DNA of 36,810 bases from Deltaproteobacteria bacterium. Its GTDB lineage: Bacteria; Desulfobacterota; DSM-4660; Desulfatiglandales; HGW-15. The notes beneath the pieces were generated by a model. That model made no database searches. It was not told the origin of the DNA and saw only the letters and a list, made by a program, of their open reading frames with translations. The position numbers and the translations under genes were made by a program. The DNA is taken from contig JAFGFM010000205.1 of NCBI GenBank assembly GCA_016931115.1, positions 1 to 36,810 of the forward strand. The letters run 5' to 3'. Shown here one piece after another: positions 16,193 through 24,510 of the stretch (positions are counted from its first letter, which is position 1; each line of letters begins with the position of its first letter).

Positions 16193-17515
16193 TTATATGC
16201 CTGAAACCACTATATCCTTAAAAACAAGGCTCGGCATACGAATATTGCTGTATATCCAGGGATCATTGGCTGCCTCTACAAGTTTATTCCAAAACTTAAG
16301 ATGGTTGTCTGCAATATTCATCTCTGCCACATTCTGTGAAAATTCCCCTTTGTCAAAAAGTTTACCGGAAATGCCGATTGAAAAATCACCGGTATTGGGG
16401 TTAGAGTTTCCTCCTATAAAACCGTTTATAAGTATGCCTCTTCCAAGCTCTTTCATAATCTCTGCTAAAGACCGTTTTCCAGGAGGCAGCACCAGGTTTG
16501 TCGGGCTTCCCGTTGTCGGTTCAATACCCATTTTTCGGCTGCGGTACCAGTCAATGTAGTACTCATTCAGTACGCCTTTTTCAACCATTGACCTTTTCTT
16601 TGTCGCGAACCCGTCATTGTCATAGATACGGCTGCCCATGCCTTCTATGATATGCGGATCATCAACAAGGGTAAAGATGTCACTGCCGATCTTTTCTCCT
16701 TTTTTATTTAGCAGAAAAGATTGTTTCTGCTGAAGGGCATTACCGCTCATGGCCGAGGTTAAATAGTTGAGCACAGTACTGACATTGCGGTTTTCAATAA
16801 TAACAGGCATCGTTTCAGTAGGTATCTTTATAGCGCCCATAAGGTCCATGGTTCGGGATGCCGTATTTTTACCCAGTTCACTGACCGGGGGCAATTTCTT
16901 GAAAGATCTGGCCACCGCTTGATCATAACCGTTAGGCTTACGATCACCTTTATCACTGACAGTCATCTCCCCAAAGGCGTAGTATCGCGTGGATTGTTTC
17001 TCACCTGAAAAACCGTTACTTGTGAGAACAGCCTCCTCTTCAAAAATATCATAGACAGAAGTGCTGACTGATATAACCCTGTTACCCCCCGCTTTCAGGC
17101 AATGAGCCTCAAGTTCCTTTGCCATGGTATGACGCTGATCCGGTGTGACATTTTTATAGTCCTGATCATAAATCGCAAGGTCTATCTCAGTCCGCCCCAA
17201 ATAATATTTAGGATCGGGCAGACTCCTGAATGGATCTTTTTCCAGAAGTCTCGCTGATTCAACCGTATCAATAACAAATGCCTTCAGCGCGTCCTTCCGT
17301 AAATCCGATGTTCTTCTGTTGGAATAACAACCGTCTGCAAAAACATGGATATTTATGTTTTGAGTTGAGGCTTCATTTACGAGTTCAGGCTTATGTTCCC
17401 GATATACGACATCAACAAGTCGGCTTTTATTATAGTCTACACGACAATCGTTAGCCCCTGCCTCTTTAGCTATCTGTAAAACAGATTCACATATTTTGAT
17501 CATCTCTTTACTCAT
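16193..17515 (-). CDS. tldE: TldE/PmbA-family metalloprotease subunit
   Basis: This 440-aa protein matches the TldE (PmbA) subunit over its whole length. It begins AKEAGANDCRVDYNKSR (residues 16-32) and contains SAMSGNALQQKQSFL and the C-terminal GFIGGNSNPNTGDFSIGI. TldE lacks the zinc HExxxH motif and works as a heterodimer with TldD, degrading unfolded or modified peptides. It starts two bases after the tldD stop with GGGGGTATAATT upstream, so the two are co-translated. It has no signal peptide although its partner carries a Tat-like one, which is unusual for a heterodimer. Confidence 0.9.
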   Translation of the reverse strand: MSKEMIKICESVLQIAKEAGANDCRVDYNKSRLVDVVYREHKPELVNEASTQNINIHVFADGCYSNRRTSDLRKDALKAFVIDTVESARLLEKDPFRSLPDPKYYLGRTEIDLAIYDQDYKNVTPDQRHTMAKELEAHCLKAGGNRVISVSTSVYDIFEEEAVLTSNGFSGEKQSTRYYAFGEMTVSDKGDRKPNGYDQAVARSFKKLPPVSELGKNTASRTMDLMGAIKIPTETMPVIIENRNVSTVLNYLTSAMSGNALQQKQSFLLNKKGEKIGSDIFTLVDDPHIIEGMGSRIYDNDGFATKKRSMVEKGVLNEYYIDWYRSRKMGIEPTTGSPTNLVLPPGKRSLAEIMKELGRGILINGFIGGNSNPNTGDFSIGISGKLFDKGEFSQNVAEMNIADNHLKFWNKLVEAANDPWIYSNIRMPSLVFKDIVVSGI

Positions 17516-17517
17516 AA

Positions 17518-19059
17518 TTATACCCCCTGTTTTTGAAGGCCGCCCACTGTCATGGATTTTACCAGACAGGTCGGTAGCCCAAAGGAAACCGGAACACGCT
17601 GATTGTCTTTACCACATTGTCCGGTTCCTCCATGATACATTTCCAGATCATCAGCAACCATTGTAATATTCTGCAGCATTTTTGGGCCGTTTCCCATGAT
17701 GTTGACATCCTTGATTGGCTTTGTCAGCTTGCCGTCCTCTATCATGAATCCCTGGGAAACAAAGAATGCAAAATCGCCTTCCCCGATCTTGACCTGCCCG
17801 TTTGCCATATCTTTTACATAAATTCCATTTTTAACCGACTTGATAACATCCTCAGGCTTTGCGCTGCCAGGAAGCATGTATGTGTTTCTCATTCTGGGCA
17901 TAGGGAAATATTTATAGCTCTCTCTGCGCCCGTTTCCTGTCGGTTTGACATTGTAATGTTTTGCAGAGATCCTGTCATGCAGGTAACCGGTCAAAATACC
18001 ATTTTCAACAAGGGTTGTGTTCTGGGAAAGTGTTCCCTCATCATCAAAATTGATCGTGCCCAGTTGACGCTCATTGGTACCGTTATCGACAATATTAACA
18101 AAGGATTCTGCAACCTTTTTCCCTGTCATACCTGAATAGGTTGAAACACCCTTGCGGTTAAAATCAGCCTCCATGCCGTGACCGATTGCCTCATGAAGGA
18201 GAATCCCTGTGACGCCTGGCCCAAGCACAACAGGCATTTCACCTGCAGGCGGTTGAACAGCATCAAAAAGTATTACTGCGCGTGATACAGCCTCGTCTGC
18301 AAGCCTGTCCATGATCTCATTTGTATAATAGGAAAATTCCTGTCTTCCACCGAAATTCCAGCCTGCCCTTTCCTGTCTGCCCTCTTTTTCCGCAACAACC
18401 GAAGCATTCATAAAATTAAGGGGAAGGATATCGTCCGCCCTGACACCATCGCTGTTGATGATCATGATCCTCTTTTGCTTGTCATGAAATGTGACATTGA
18501 CCTTGAGTACAAGGTTTGACAGGGAAAAGCATTTTTCATTTACTCTTTTCACAATTGGAAGTTTCGAGGAGAGCGAGACATCGGAGAAAAGTCTGGTAAG
18601 GGGATAATAATTTTTTATTGCAGGGCTTATATATTTGCTAGCAGCCTTTTTCGGAGTTCCTTCGGCTATGCTTGCAGCGGTTGAAGCCGCTGCCAGCATG
18701 GATTCCTCTGTCAGTTCCTGGGTAAAACCATACCCGGTTTGATCTCCCTTTACTGTTCGTATACCCACACCCAGGTCAATCTCTCCGAATACCCTGTCAA
18801 CCTTTCCGTCCTCAAGACTGACATAATTGGAAATCGTGTGTTCAAAATACAGATCGGCAAAATCCCCGCCCTTTGAAAGCGCCCTGTCAAGCGCCTTTCT
18901 GCACAGAGAATCGGTAATACCGAACTCGGACTCAAAAAATCCGGGAGAGGCTGCCTCTGCAGATTCCACCCATACTCCGGGAATAATCCGGCTGCATCCG
19001 GCAACCGCTCCGGCAGCAACAGCCGTTTTCATAAACTCCCTTCTGTCAATTTTTTTCAT
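17518..19059 (-). CDS. tldD: TldD-family metalloprotease with Tat-type signal peptide
   Basis: This 513-aa protein has the TldD zinc motif HEAIGH (residues 289-294) inside ILLHEAIGHGMEAD and the C-terminal GKDNQRVPVSFGLPTCLV that supplies the third (Cys) ligand in known TldD. Unlike the cytoplasmic E. coli enzyme, it begins MKKIDRREFMKTAVAAGAVA and continues GC. That is a twin-arginine motif (DRREFMK), a short hydrophobic stretch and a VAGC lipobox-like site, with an alternative AEA-A cleavage site at residues 34-37. It may therefore be exported by Tat, perhaps as a lipoprotein. The start follows GGAGATGTAAA. It heads the tldD-tldE operon and is divergent from the ECF sigma gene. Confidence 0.9.
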   Translation of the reverse strand: MKKIDRREFMKTAVAAGAVAGCSRIIPGVWVESAEAASPGFFESEFGITDSLCRKALDRALSKGGDFADLYFEHTISNYVSLEDGKVDRVFGEIDLGVGIRTVKGDQTGYGFTQELTEESMLAAASTAASIAEGTPKKAASKYISPAIKNYYPLTRLFSDVSLSSKLPIVKRVNEKCFSLSNLVLKVNVTFHDKQKRIMIINSDGVRADDILPLNFMNASVVAEKEGRQERAGWNFGGRQEFSYYTNEIMDRLADEAVSRAVILFDAVQPPAGEMPVVLGPGVTGILLHEAIGHGMEADFNRKGVSTYSGMTGKKVAESFVNIVDNGTNERQLGTINFDDEGTLSQNTTLVENGILTGYLHDRISAKHYNVKPTGNGRRESYKYFPMPRMRNTYMLPGSAKPEDVIKSVKNGIYVKDMANGQVKIGEGDFAFFVSQGFMIEDGKLTKPIKDVNIMGNGPKMLQNITMVADDLEMYHGGTGQCGKDNQRVPVSFGLPTCLVKSMTVGGLQKQGV

Positions 19060-19262
19060 TTTACATCTCCATTAATATTAATAGGTTTATAAGATAAATA
19101 CAGTTTTAAGTCTATAAATATTAGTTTCTGCTAATTTTTAATAAAAGATTTCCAACCCGCACTGAGGCTATGTAACTAATTGGGTTATCCTTAATAAAAT
19201 ACCTTTTACCACAAGTGAAACATGTTTTAATATTTTTAAAAGAAAAAATATACTAATTTTGC

Positions 19263-19307
19263 TATATCGATTGTCATATAGTTAAATATACGATTGCAGT
19301 CGATATA
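19263..19307 (+). promoter_or_regulatory. Inverted repeat before the ECF sigma gene
   Basis: TATATCGA (19263-19270) and TCGATATA (19300-19307) form a perfect 8-bp inverted repeat with a 29-base spacer in the divergent tldD/sigma region, ending next to the ribosome site AAAGGTGGTAA. It could be an operator or a leader hairpin that affects translation. No clear promoter was identified in the 258-base gap. Confidence 0.35.
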
Positions 19308-19317
19308 AAGGTGGTAA

Positions 19318-19860
19318 ATGCTGGAAGACAAAATACTTGTTTGGAAGCTCAACAGGGGCCGGAAAAACGTTCTGTGCGATATCTATGAAAAGTATAAGCA
19401 TGAGCTTGTTACACTGTCTGCGGCTCTTTTAAGTAATAAAGATGCTGCTGAAGATGTAGTCCACGACGTTTTCTTGAGGCTGATAAACGCAAACGGCAGT
19501 CTGAAGATTAAAACCAATCTGAAAGGCTATTTGATGACCGCTGTTGCCAACACCTCAAGGAATAAAAACAGGTCTGCGGGCATAAGGCAGACAGTGGAAA
19601 TAAGCGATGATCTGATCCAGGATGATCAATCTGTAGATCCTGAGGCATCAACCATCTTCGGAGAAGACAAGAATCAGCTTATTTCAGCCTTGAGCCAGCT
19701 TCCTTATGAGCAGAAAGAGGTAATATTACTTCGGGTCTATTCCAGACTTAAATTTAAAACCATTGCGCAAACATTAAATGAATCAATAAATACAGTCCAG
19801 GGCAGGTACCGCTATGGACTTGAGAAACTGCGATCCATATTTGATGGAGCACCAAAATGA
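19318..19860 (+). CDS. ECF-type RNA polymerase sigma factor
   Basis: This is a 180-aa sigma factor. Region 2 (about 15-80) includes AAEDVVHDVFLRLIN; the linker is acidic; region 4 (about 125-175) is LSQLPYEQKEVILLRVYSRL followed by a helix-turn-helix (FKTIAQTLNESINTVQGRYR). Regions 1 and 3 are absent, as in ECF factors. The start ATG at 19318 follows GGTGGTAA. Its stop overlaps the next gene by ATGA, the usual arrangement for an ECF factor and its membrane-bound regulator. It probably activates its own operon and envelope-related targets, but no promoter copy could be identified. Confidence 0.9.
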   Translation: MLEDKILVWKLNRGRKNVLCDIYEKYKHELVTLSAALLSNKDAAEDVVHDVFLRLINANGSLKIKTNLKGYLMTAVANTSRNKNRSAGIRQTVEISDDLIQDDQSVDPEASTIFGEDKNQLISALSQLPYEQKEVILLRVYSRLKFKTIAQTLNESINTVQGRYRYGLEKLRSIFDGAPK

Positions 19861-21146
19861 ATTACAGTAACAATATAAATACACAGATAAAGGAACTCAA
19901 AACAAAAGCCAGTGAAAAGCTTGATACAAAGATTCATGGAGCTATCAGCAAATCACTGCCCCAGGGTGGAAAACCCTATAAAAGGAGAATAACTATGAAA
20001 AGCAATATAGCAAGATTTGCTACATGCATTACAGTTTTAATAATAGCCACCATCGCAGTTGTTCATTTTTCCGGCGGGAAGATAGACTTTGCCGATCCAG
20101 TTTTTGCAGATGTAATGGAAAAAATATACAGGGCAAAAAATCTAACCTACACGCAAAGAATGATTACTCCGAAAAGCGACTTCACAAGCAGAAAAATAAC
20201 AACCGATACCGGATTGATGAGAACTGAACTTTCGTTCGGTTCAGTTATACTTTTTGACGATACAAATGGTACCCAGATGACAATAGACACTGTACAGAAA
20301 AAATGTTTCATAAACCGAAAGGTAGGGCAAAAAAAATCTCCCAGGCCTTTTAGCAGGATCGACTGGATACAAAAAATGCATCACGTACCTGCTGAATTCT
20401 CCCATTCTGAAGTCCTTGATGGTAAAGAGACAGATATCTTTATGATCAAAATTCCTTATGAAACAACCACTATATGGGTTGATTCTCAGACAGACCTTCC
20501 TGTTAAAATAGTAATGGAACAACTACCAAATACTGAAGCACAGGTAGTTATGCCAAGCTACACATTGCAAAAAAAAGACTTTGGCGGATCAACTTATGAT
20601 TCGGTCTCTTTTATGATAGGCAGTGGTCGCGGCAGTGGAATGGGTATCACCGACAAGATGACTGTGATAATGACTGACTTTGTGTGGGACTTAGACCTTG
20701 ATCCCTCACTTTTCAGTTTTGAACCGCAGGATGACTGGGAAGTTGTTGAGAATAAACAGCAGGATCCAAAATTCGATAAAGATGTTTTGATAAAGGCATT
20801 ATCATTCTGGACCGAGATGTCTGAAGATAGATTCCCTGACAAGATTATTGACCTGATGGACCCTGCCCTGCTCAATCCAATGTTGATTAAAAAGTATAAT
20901 ACTGGCGGTGACCCTGAAGAGCAGTTTAAACAGGCATGCAACCAGGTACAAACAGTTTTAAGCGGCCTGTATTTCACACAGGAAAAAGTGGTTAATAATG
21001 ACTTTCACTATGCAGGCGCAGGTATTACCTTTGGTGATGCGGATACGGCGATCGCATGGTGGCTAAATGAGGAAGCGGATACATGGACAATCATCCATGC
21101 TGACCTTAGCGTTGATGAAGCCGCAAAAGAACCGCCCATAGAATAA
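19857..21146 (+). CDS. Membrane-bound partner of the ECF sigma, LolA/RseB-like sensor domain
   Basis: The 429-aa protein has a short basic cytoplasmic part (1-50), one membrane span (about 54-74, TCITVLIIATIAVVHFSG) and a large extracytoplasmic domain. That domain (PVFADVMEKIYRAKNLTYTQ, then GLMRTE, then WVDSQTDLPVKI and LDPSLFSFEPQ) has the LolA/RseB-like fold signature seen in sigma-linked membrane proteins. The C-terminal third (about 295-425) resembles a small SnoaL/NTF2-like module. It lacks the zinc-type HxxxCxxC anti-sigma motif. A second, excellent ribosome site (AAAAGGAGAATAACT) precedes Met47 (19995), so a shorter form lacking most of the cytoplasmic part could also be made. It is probably the sigma regulator. 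Confidence 0.8.
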   Translation: MNYSNNINTQIKELKTKASEKLDTKIHGAISKSLPQGGKPYKRRITMKSNIARFATCITVLIIATIAVVHFSGGKIDFADPVFADVMEKIYRAKNLTYTQRMITPKSDFTSRKITTDTGLMRTELSFGSVILFDDTNGTQMTIDTVQKKCFINRKVGQKKSPRPFSRIDWIQKMHHVPAEFSHSEVLDGKETDIFMIKIPYETTTIWVDSQTDLPVKIVMEQLPNTEAQVVMPSYTLQKKDFGGSTYDSVSFMIGSGRGSGMGITDKMTVIMTDFVWDLDLDPSLFSFEPQDDWEVVENKQQDPKFDKDVLIKALSFWTEMSEDRFPDKIIDLMDPALLNPMLIKKYNTGGDPEEQFKQACNQVQTVLSGLYFTQEKVVNNDFHYAGAGITFGDADTAIAWWLNEEADTWTIIHADLSVDEAAKEPPIE

Positions 21147-21154
21147 TATCGAAC

Positions 21155-21191
21155 AAAAAAAAGCCAGGGTGATCATCCCTGGCTTTTTTTT
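21155..21191 (+). terminator. Intrinsic terminator after the sigma/anti-sigma pair
   Basis: GCCAGGG (21163-21169) and CCCTGGC (21177-21183) form a perfect stem flanked by A-run and T-run, so it can act in both directions. It begins 9 bases after the stop and overlaps the end of the hicB remnant on the other strand. Confidence 0.85.
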
Positions 21192-21325
21192 ATTATATTA
21201 AACACATCTGTACCTTCATATGATACAAGGCTGCGTATAAATTTAATTTTACCATGAAATACCTTGTCTTCATCGCTGTAATGTACTGATCCATAATATC
21301 CTTTATAGTTCATCATATCTTTCAT
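21173..21325 (-). pseudogene. hicB: Truncated HicB-type antitoxin (N-terminal half)
   Basis: A 50-codon ORF begins MKDMMNYKGYYGSVHYSDED, then KVFHGKIKFIRSLVSYEGTD. This is the characteristic N-terminal half of HicB antitoxins (YKGYxGSVxYSxED, FxGKI, ISYEG). Normal HicB proteins are about 110 residues with a C-terminal DNA-binding domain; here the reading frame ends inside the sigma-operon terminator. No hicA gene is adjacent. The ribosome site is AGAGGGA. This is most likely a relic of a toxin-antitoxin module. Confidence 0.75.
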
Positions 21326-21383
21326 ATTATTCCCTCTCTTTTAAAGAGCTTTTTCAATAATATAGGTCAATAGGGTGTTTTTG

Positions 21384-21401
21384 GCAACTAATATTAGTTG
21401 C
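21384..21401. promoter_or_regulatory. 18-bp perfect palindrome, operator-like
   Basis: GCAACTAAT followed directly by ATTAGTTGC lies between the hicB remnant and the flavoprotein gene. Perfect 18-bp symmetry suggests binding of a dimeric regulator, either the original operator of the toxin-antitoxin module or one controlling the flavoprotein gene. Confidence 0.4.
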
Positions 21402-21535
21402 TATAAATCCTTAATAAGTTTCTGGGAATACCATAGTAAGATGGGGTGATTAAATATTGACTTAAAACACCTGACTCCATATACTTCGTTCCTCAAAGTA
21501 AAAGGGAATTTTTACTTAAACAAGGAGGAGTGATA

Positions 21536-23626
21536 ATGAGCGGCAAGGCGCAATTTGAAATGCTACTTTCACCTTTTTTTATAGGCAAGATGCGGATAAA
21601 GAACAGGATCATAAAGACTGCCGCGGAGATGAATACCCATGATCCCATTGATGCCCACATGAACCAGAGGACAATCGACTATGTAGAGGCAGTGGCAAAG
21701 GGCGGCGCAGGTATGGTTATTTTATGGAATGCCTACCTTGATTATCCCCTTGGCGCAAGAATGGCTGACGGGTTGCGTATTGACACTGATGAATACATAC
21801 CGGGCTTTATAAAACTGGCAGAGGCTGTTCATAAATATGACTGTAAACTATCTGTGCAGATGATGCATGCAGGGCCATGGTGTCCTGCTGCCCTTGCCGG
21901 ACGCCCGCCCATTGCCGCTTCAGTGATGCAGGAAGAGGTTTATGGTTTCTTGAGCGATGAAACAGCTGAAGCAACATTAAGTGAGATAGCGGATATTCAG
22001 GAGAAATTTGTAAAGGCCGCGGAGCGTTTAAAACAGGCAGGGGTTGATCACCTTGAGATACACTGCGGCACACAGCACCTTGGCAACACCTTTATGTCGC
22101 GTCACTGGAATAAACGTAATGACCAGTATGGCCCTCAAAGCGTTGAAAACAGAGCCAGGTTCATGGTTGAGATAATTCAGAAAATGAAGACACGTCTTGG
22201 AAAAGACTTCCCGCTCGGTGTGCTTTATAATGCTGCCGAATATGGGATAGATGATGGTATAACAGCAGCAGAGGGGCAGGAGTTCGGTCGTCTATTTGAA
22301 GCGGCGGGCGCTGATAACCTTCACCCCAAGGCAGATGGTATTGGCCCTTTGTACAGTTTAATCAACTGGCCAGAGGCAGTCTGTTACCCTGAGGTGCCAG
22401 ACCCCCTGCCAAAAGAACTTGATGGAAGTAAAAGCGGGGCGGGTTTCTGGGTGCCTCTCGCCGCACTGGTAAAAAAGGCAGTTAAAATACCTGTGATTGC
22501 TACCGCAGGCATCGACGCTGAGATGGGAGAAAAGATACTTAGCGAGGGTAAGGCAGACTTTATCGGTATGACAAGACGCCTGCTGGCAGACCCGGAACTC
22601 CCCAACAAGGTAGCTGAAGGAAGGCTGGATGACATTGCACCATGCACACGCTGTCTCTCCTGTATCGAGGCGATACATACAAATTATATCCCGGGCCTCC
22701 CGGGTAAGGCATACTGCCGCATAAATGCCTCCCTTACAAAAGAGGGGGAATACGAGATCAAACCGGCTGATAAAAAGAAAAAGGTTATGGTAGTGGGTGG
22801 CGGACCAGCCGGAATGGAGGCGGCAAGGGTAGCGGCTCTAAGGGGACATGATGTAACACTCTATGAGAAGGAACATTACCTGGGCGGCTCTGTACCAGTG
22901 GCGGCCACGATCAAGGGGCTTGATATTGAAGACCTTCCTGCACTGGTTAGATATCTTCACACCCAGATTACAAAGCTGGGTGTTAAGATCAATCTTGGCA
23001 AAGAGGTAAACAGGGCGTTTATTGAAAAGCTGAAACCCGATGTGCTCATACTGGCAACAGGCGGGCTCTATTCCATTCCGGAAATACCTGGCATCAATTC
23101 ACCAAAGGTGGTTAAGGCCGCTGACCTGAATCGCAGGTTGAAGACTTTTTTAAGGTTCTTCAACCCCAGGCTGCTCATATGGGCTACTAAATTATGGATG
23201 CCCATAGGTAATAATGTGGTCATTATTGGTGGCGGCATACATGGGCTCCAGACAGCCGTGTTTCTAACTAAACGCGGCAGAAAGGTAACAGTGGTTGAAA
23301 CCGCAGAGAAGATGGGAAAGATGGTGATCGAAAATCATAAGGTTCGCCTGTTCGGATGGCTTGAGCAAAAGGGCGTTATCCTTTATCCTGGTGTTAAGTA
23401 TGAGGAGATAACAGACAAGGGGCTAACTATCACTACGAAAGAGGGAGAGAGAAAGACCCTGGCCGCAGATACCATATTACCAACGTTACCAATGCTGCAG
23501 GATACAGAGTTAATAAAAATTCTGAAGGGTGCAGCCCCTGAGATATATCAGATTGGTGACTGTAGTAACCCTGCCCTTATTATAGATGCAATAGGGGATG
23601 GTTCGTATATTGGCAGGACGATATAA
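21536..23626 (+). CDS. Fe-S flavoprotein of the Old Yellow Enzyme / 2,4-dienoyl-CoA reductase family
   Basis: The 696-aa protein has an N-terminal FMN TIM barrel (1-365; LLSPFFIGKMRIKNRI, QMMHAGPW, GRPPIAAS) and a [4Fe-4S] segment with C370, C373, C376 and C394 (CTRCLSC, YCRIN). An NAD(P)/FAD Rossmann region follows from 415 (VMVVGGGPAGMEAARVAALR, then VVIIGGGIHGLQTAVFL near 561). Layout and length match FadH, enoate reductase and TMADH. The active-site strand is atypical: IHCGTQHLGNTFMS replaces the usual HGAHGYL-type motif, and the spacing before the last cluster Cys is 17, longer than usual. ATG at 21536 is preferred over GTG at 21530 because AGGAGGAG lies seven bases upstream. It probably reduces an activated C=C bond; substrate unknown. 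It is followed by a SnoaL-like gene. Confidence 0.88.
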   Translation: MSGKAQFEMLLSPFFIGKMRIKNRIIKTAAEMNTHDPIDAHMNQRTIDYVEAVAKGGAGMVILWNAYLDYPLGARMADGLRIDTDEYIPGFIKLAEAVHKYDCKLSVQMMHAGPWCPAALAGRPPIAASVMQEEVYGFLSDETAEATLSEIADIQEKFVKAAERLKQAGVDHLEIHCGTQHLGNTFMSRHWNKRNDQYGPQSVENRARFMVEIIQKMKTRLGKDFPLGVLYNAAEYGIDDGITAAEGQEFGRLFEAAGADNLHPKADGIGPLYSLINWPEAVCYPEVPDPLPKELDGSKSGAGFWVPLAALVKKAVKIPVIATAGIDAEMGEKILSEGKADFIGMTRRLLADPELPNKVAEGRLDDIAPCTRCLSCIEAIHTNYIPGLPGKAYCRINASLTKEGEYEIKPADKKKKVMVVGGGPAGMEAARVAALRGHDVTLYEKEHYLGGSVPVAATIKGLDIEDLPALVRYLHTQITKLGVKINLGKEVNRAFIEKLKPDVLILATGGLYSIPEIPGINSPKVVKAADLNRRLKTFLRFFNPRLLIWATKLWMPIGNNVVIIGGGIHGLQTAVFLTKRGRKVTVVETAEKMGKMVIENHKVRLFGWLEQKGVILYPGVKYEEITDKGLTITTKEGERKTLAADTILPTLPMLQDTELIKILKGAAPEIYQIGDCSNPALIIDAIGDGSYIGRTI

Positions 23627-23639
23627 GAGGTGGAAGAAA

Positions 23640-23770
23640 GGGTTCAAGGGGTCGAGGGGTCAAGGTAAAAGCTCTGCTACAAATCATTGAAACCCCTTAA
23701 TCTTGAATTTTGAATTTTGAATTTTGAATCTTAAATCTTGAATTTTGAATCTTGAATCTTGAATTTTAAA
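23640..23770. repeat. Period-8 and period-7 tandem repeats upstream of the SnoaL-like gene
   Basis: 23640-23665 repeats GGGTTCAA, GGGGTCGA, GGGGTCAA. 23701-23770 is ten exact heptamers (TCTTGAA/TTTTGAA with two AAA variants), ending one base before the ribosome site of the next gene. The heptamer is the reverse complement of arrays at 10045, 14246 and 14367. A shorter version of the GGGGTCAA motif lies at 16046-16065. Confidence 0.75.
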
Positions 23771-23784
23771 TAGGAGACAGACAT

Positions 23785-24177
23785 ATGACCCGTGAAGAAT
23801 TTGATGTTTATCTGAAGAAATTTAATGGCAGGGACTATGATGGTTTTCTTGAATATTTTGCTGATGATTTCGAGATGATACATGTGGGTGGTTCCTTTAA
23901 GACCCGCGAATCAGTAAAAAAGTTTTACGCCTTCCTTCATAATTATATTAAAGAATCTGTGATCGTGGACCGTTTTGTTTCTGATGAATACAATGTTGTG
24001 CTTGAAGCAAGGGTACAGATAGAAGGGGTAAAGGAATTAACACCAGAGGCAGTCGCCGCATCAGACTGGCCAAAGCTCACACCGCTTAAGGTCGGTCAAA
24101 AGGCCTTGATCCCGCAGTTTATCCATTATCATCTGGAAAAAGGGAAATTCAAAAAGGTTGTTTGTGCGGAGCTGTAA
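23785..24177 (+). CDS. SnoaL/NTF2-like (nuclear transport factor 2 family) protein
   Basis: This 130-aa alpha+beta cone protein has a typical N-terminus (DVYLKKFNGRDYDGFLEYFA) with an acidic residue pair (DDFEMIHVGG), and the strand KTRESVKKFYAFLHNYIKES. Length is normal for SnoaL-like ketosteroid-isomerase-type proteins. The start ATG follows TAGGAGACAGACAT. It sits directly downstream of the OYE-type flavoprotein, separated by the period-7 array, and might act on the same substrate (isomerase or hydratase); bile-acid operons also combine such families, but that parallel is only suggestive. Confidence 0.75.
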   Translation: MTREEFDVYLKKFNGRDYDGFLEYFADDFEMIHVGGSFKTRESVKKFYAFLHNYIKESVIVDRFVSDEYNVVLEARVQIEGVKELTPEAVAASDWPKLTPLKVGQKALIPQFIHYHLEKGKFKKVVCAEL

Positions 24178-24184
24178 AAATAAG

Positions 24185-24400
24185 ATGGGCAGACACGCAG
24201 ATCTGCCGCTACAATCAATGCGTCATACAATAATCTGTAGGGGAGGACCTGCGTGTCCTCCTTTTATTATATCTTGAAATATCATTTATTTCGCAGATCA
24301 TATCCACTGTGTTCGGGCGGACACATGGGTCCGCCCGAACATGTAACACAAAAAATTTCTATATTTTTGTAGGGGCAGACCTGCGTGTCTGCCCTGTTTT
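24185..24400. repeat. Cluster of GGGCAGAC-type inverted repeats
   Basis: Opposed copies lie at 24188-24212 and 24238-24262 (GTAGGGG...GGACCTGCGTGTCC-type). 24311-24340 is a perfect 12-bp stem palindrome (GTTCGGGCGGAC / GTCCGCCCGAAC). 24369-24394 holds another GTAGGGGCAGACCTGCGTG copy. Related sequence recurs at 36131-36220. This fills the gap between the SnoaL-like gene and the HTH gene; apart from the short ORF at 24418-24510 nothing coding is seen. Confidence 0.7.
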
Positions 24401-24417
24401 CCTGCTTTTTGATTTTC

Positions 24418-24510
24418 TCACCCCAGCAAATCAAAAACCTCATCACCCAATCCAACAAGTGCATGCCCTTCATCAAGCACAAGACTTTTCAGATTTTCCG
24501 CTGTTTTCAT
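24418..24510 (-). CDS. 30-aa ORF overlapping the HTH gene stop
   Basis: The start overlaps the HTH gene stop as ATGA, typical of translational coupling. The product begins MKTAENLKSLVLDEGHALVG and ends EVFDLLG, a plausible helical peptide. It ends about 25 bases before a GGGCAGAC-type repeat, so it may be a gene cut short by repeat insertion or a genuine short partner. No family recognised. Confidence 0.4.
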   Translation of the reverse strand: MKTAENLKSLVLDEGHALVGLGDEVFDLLG

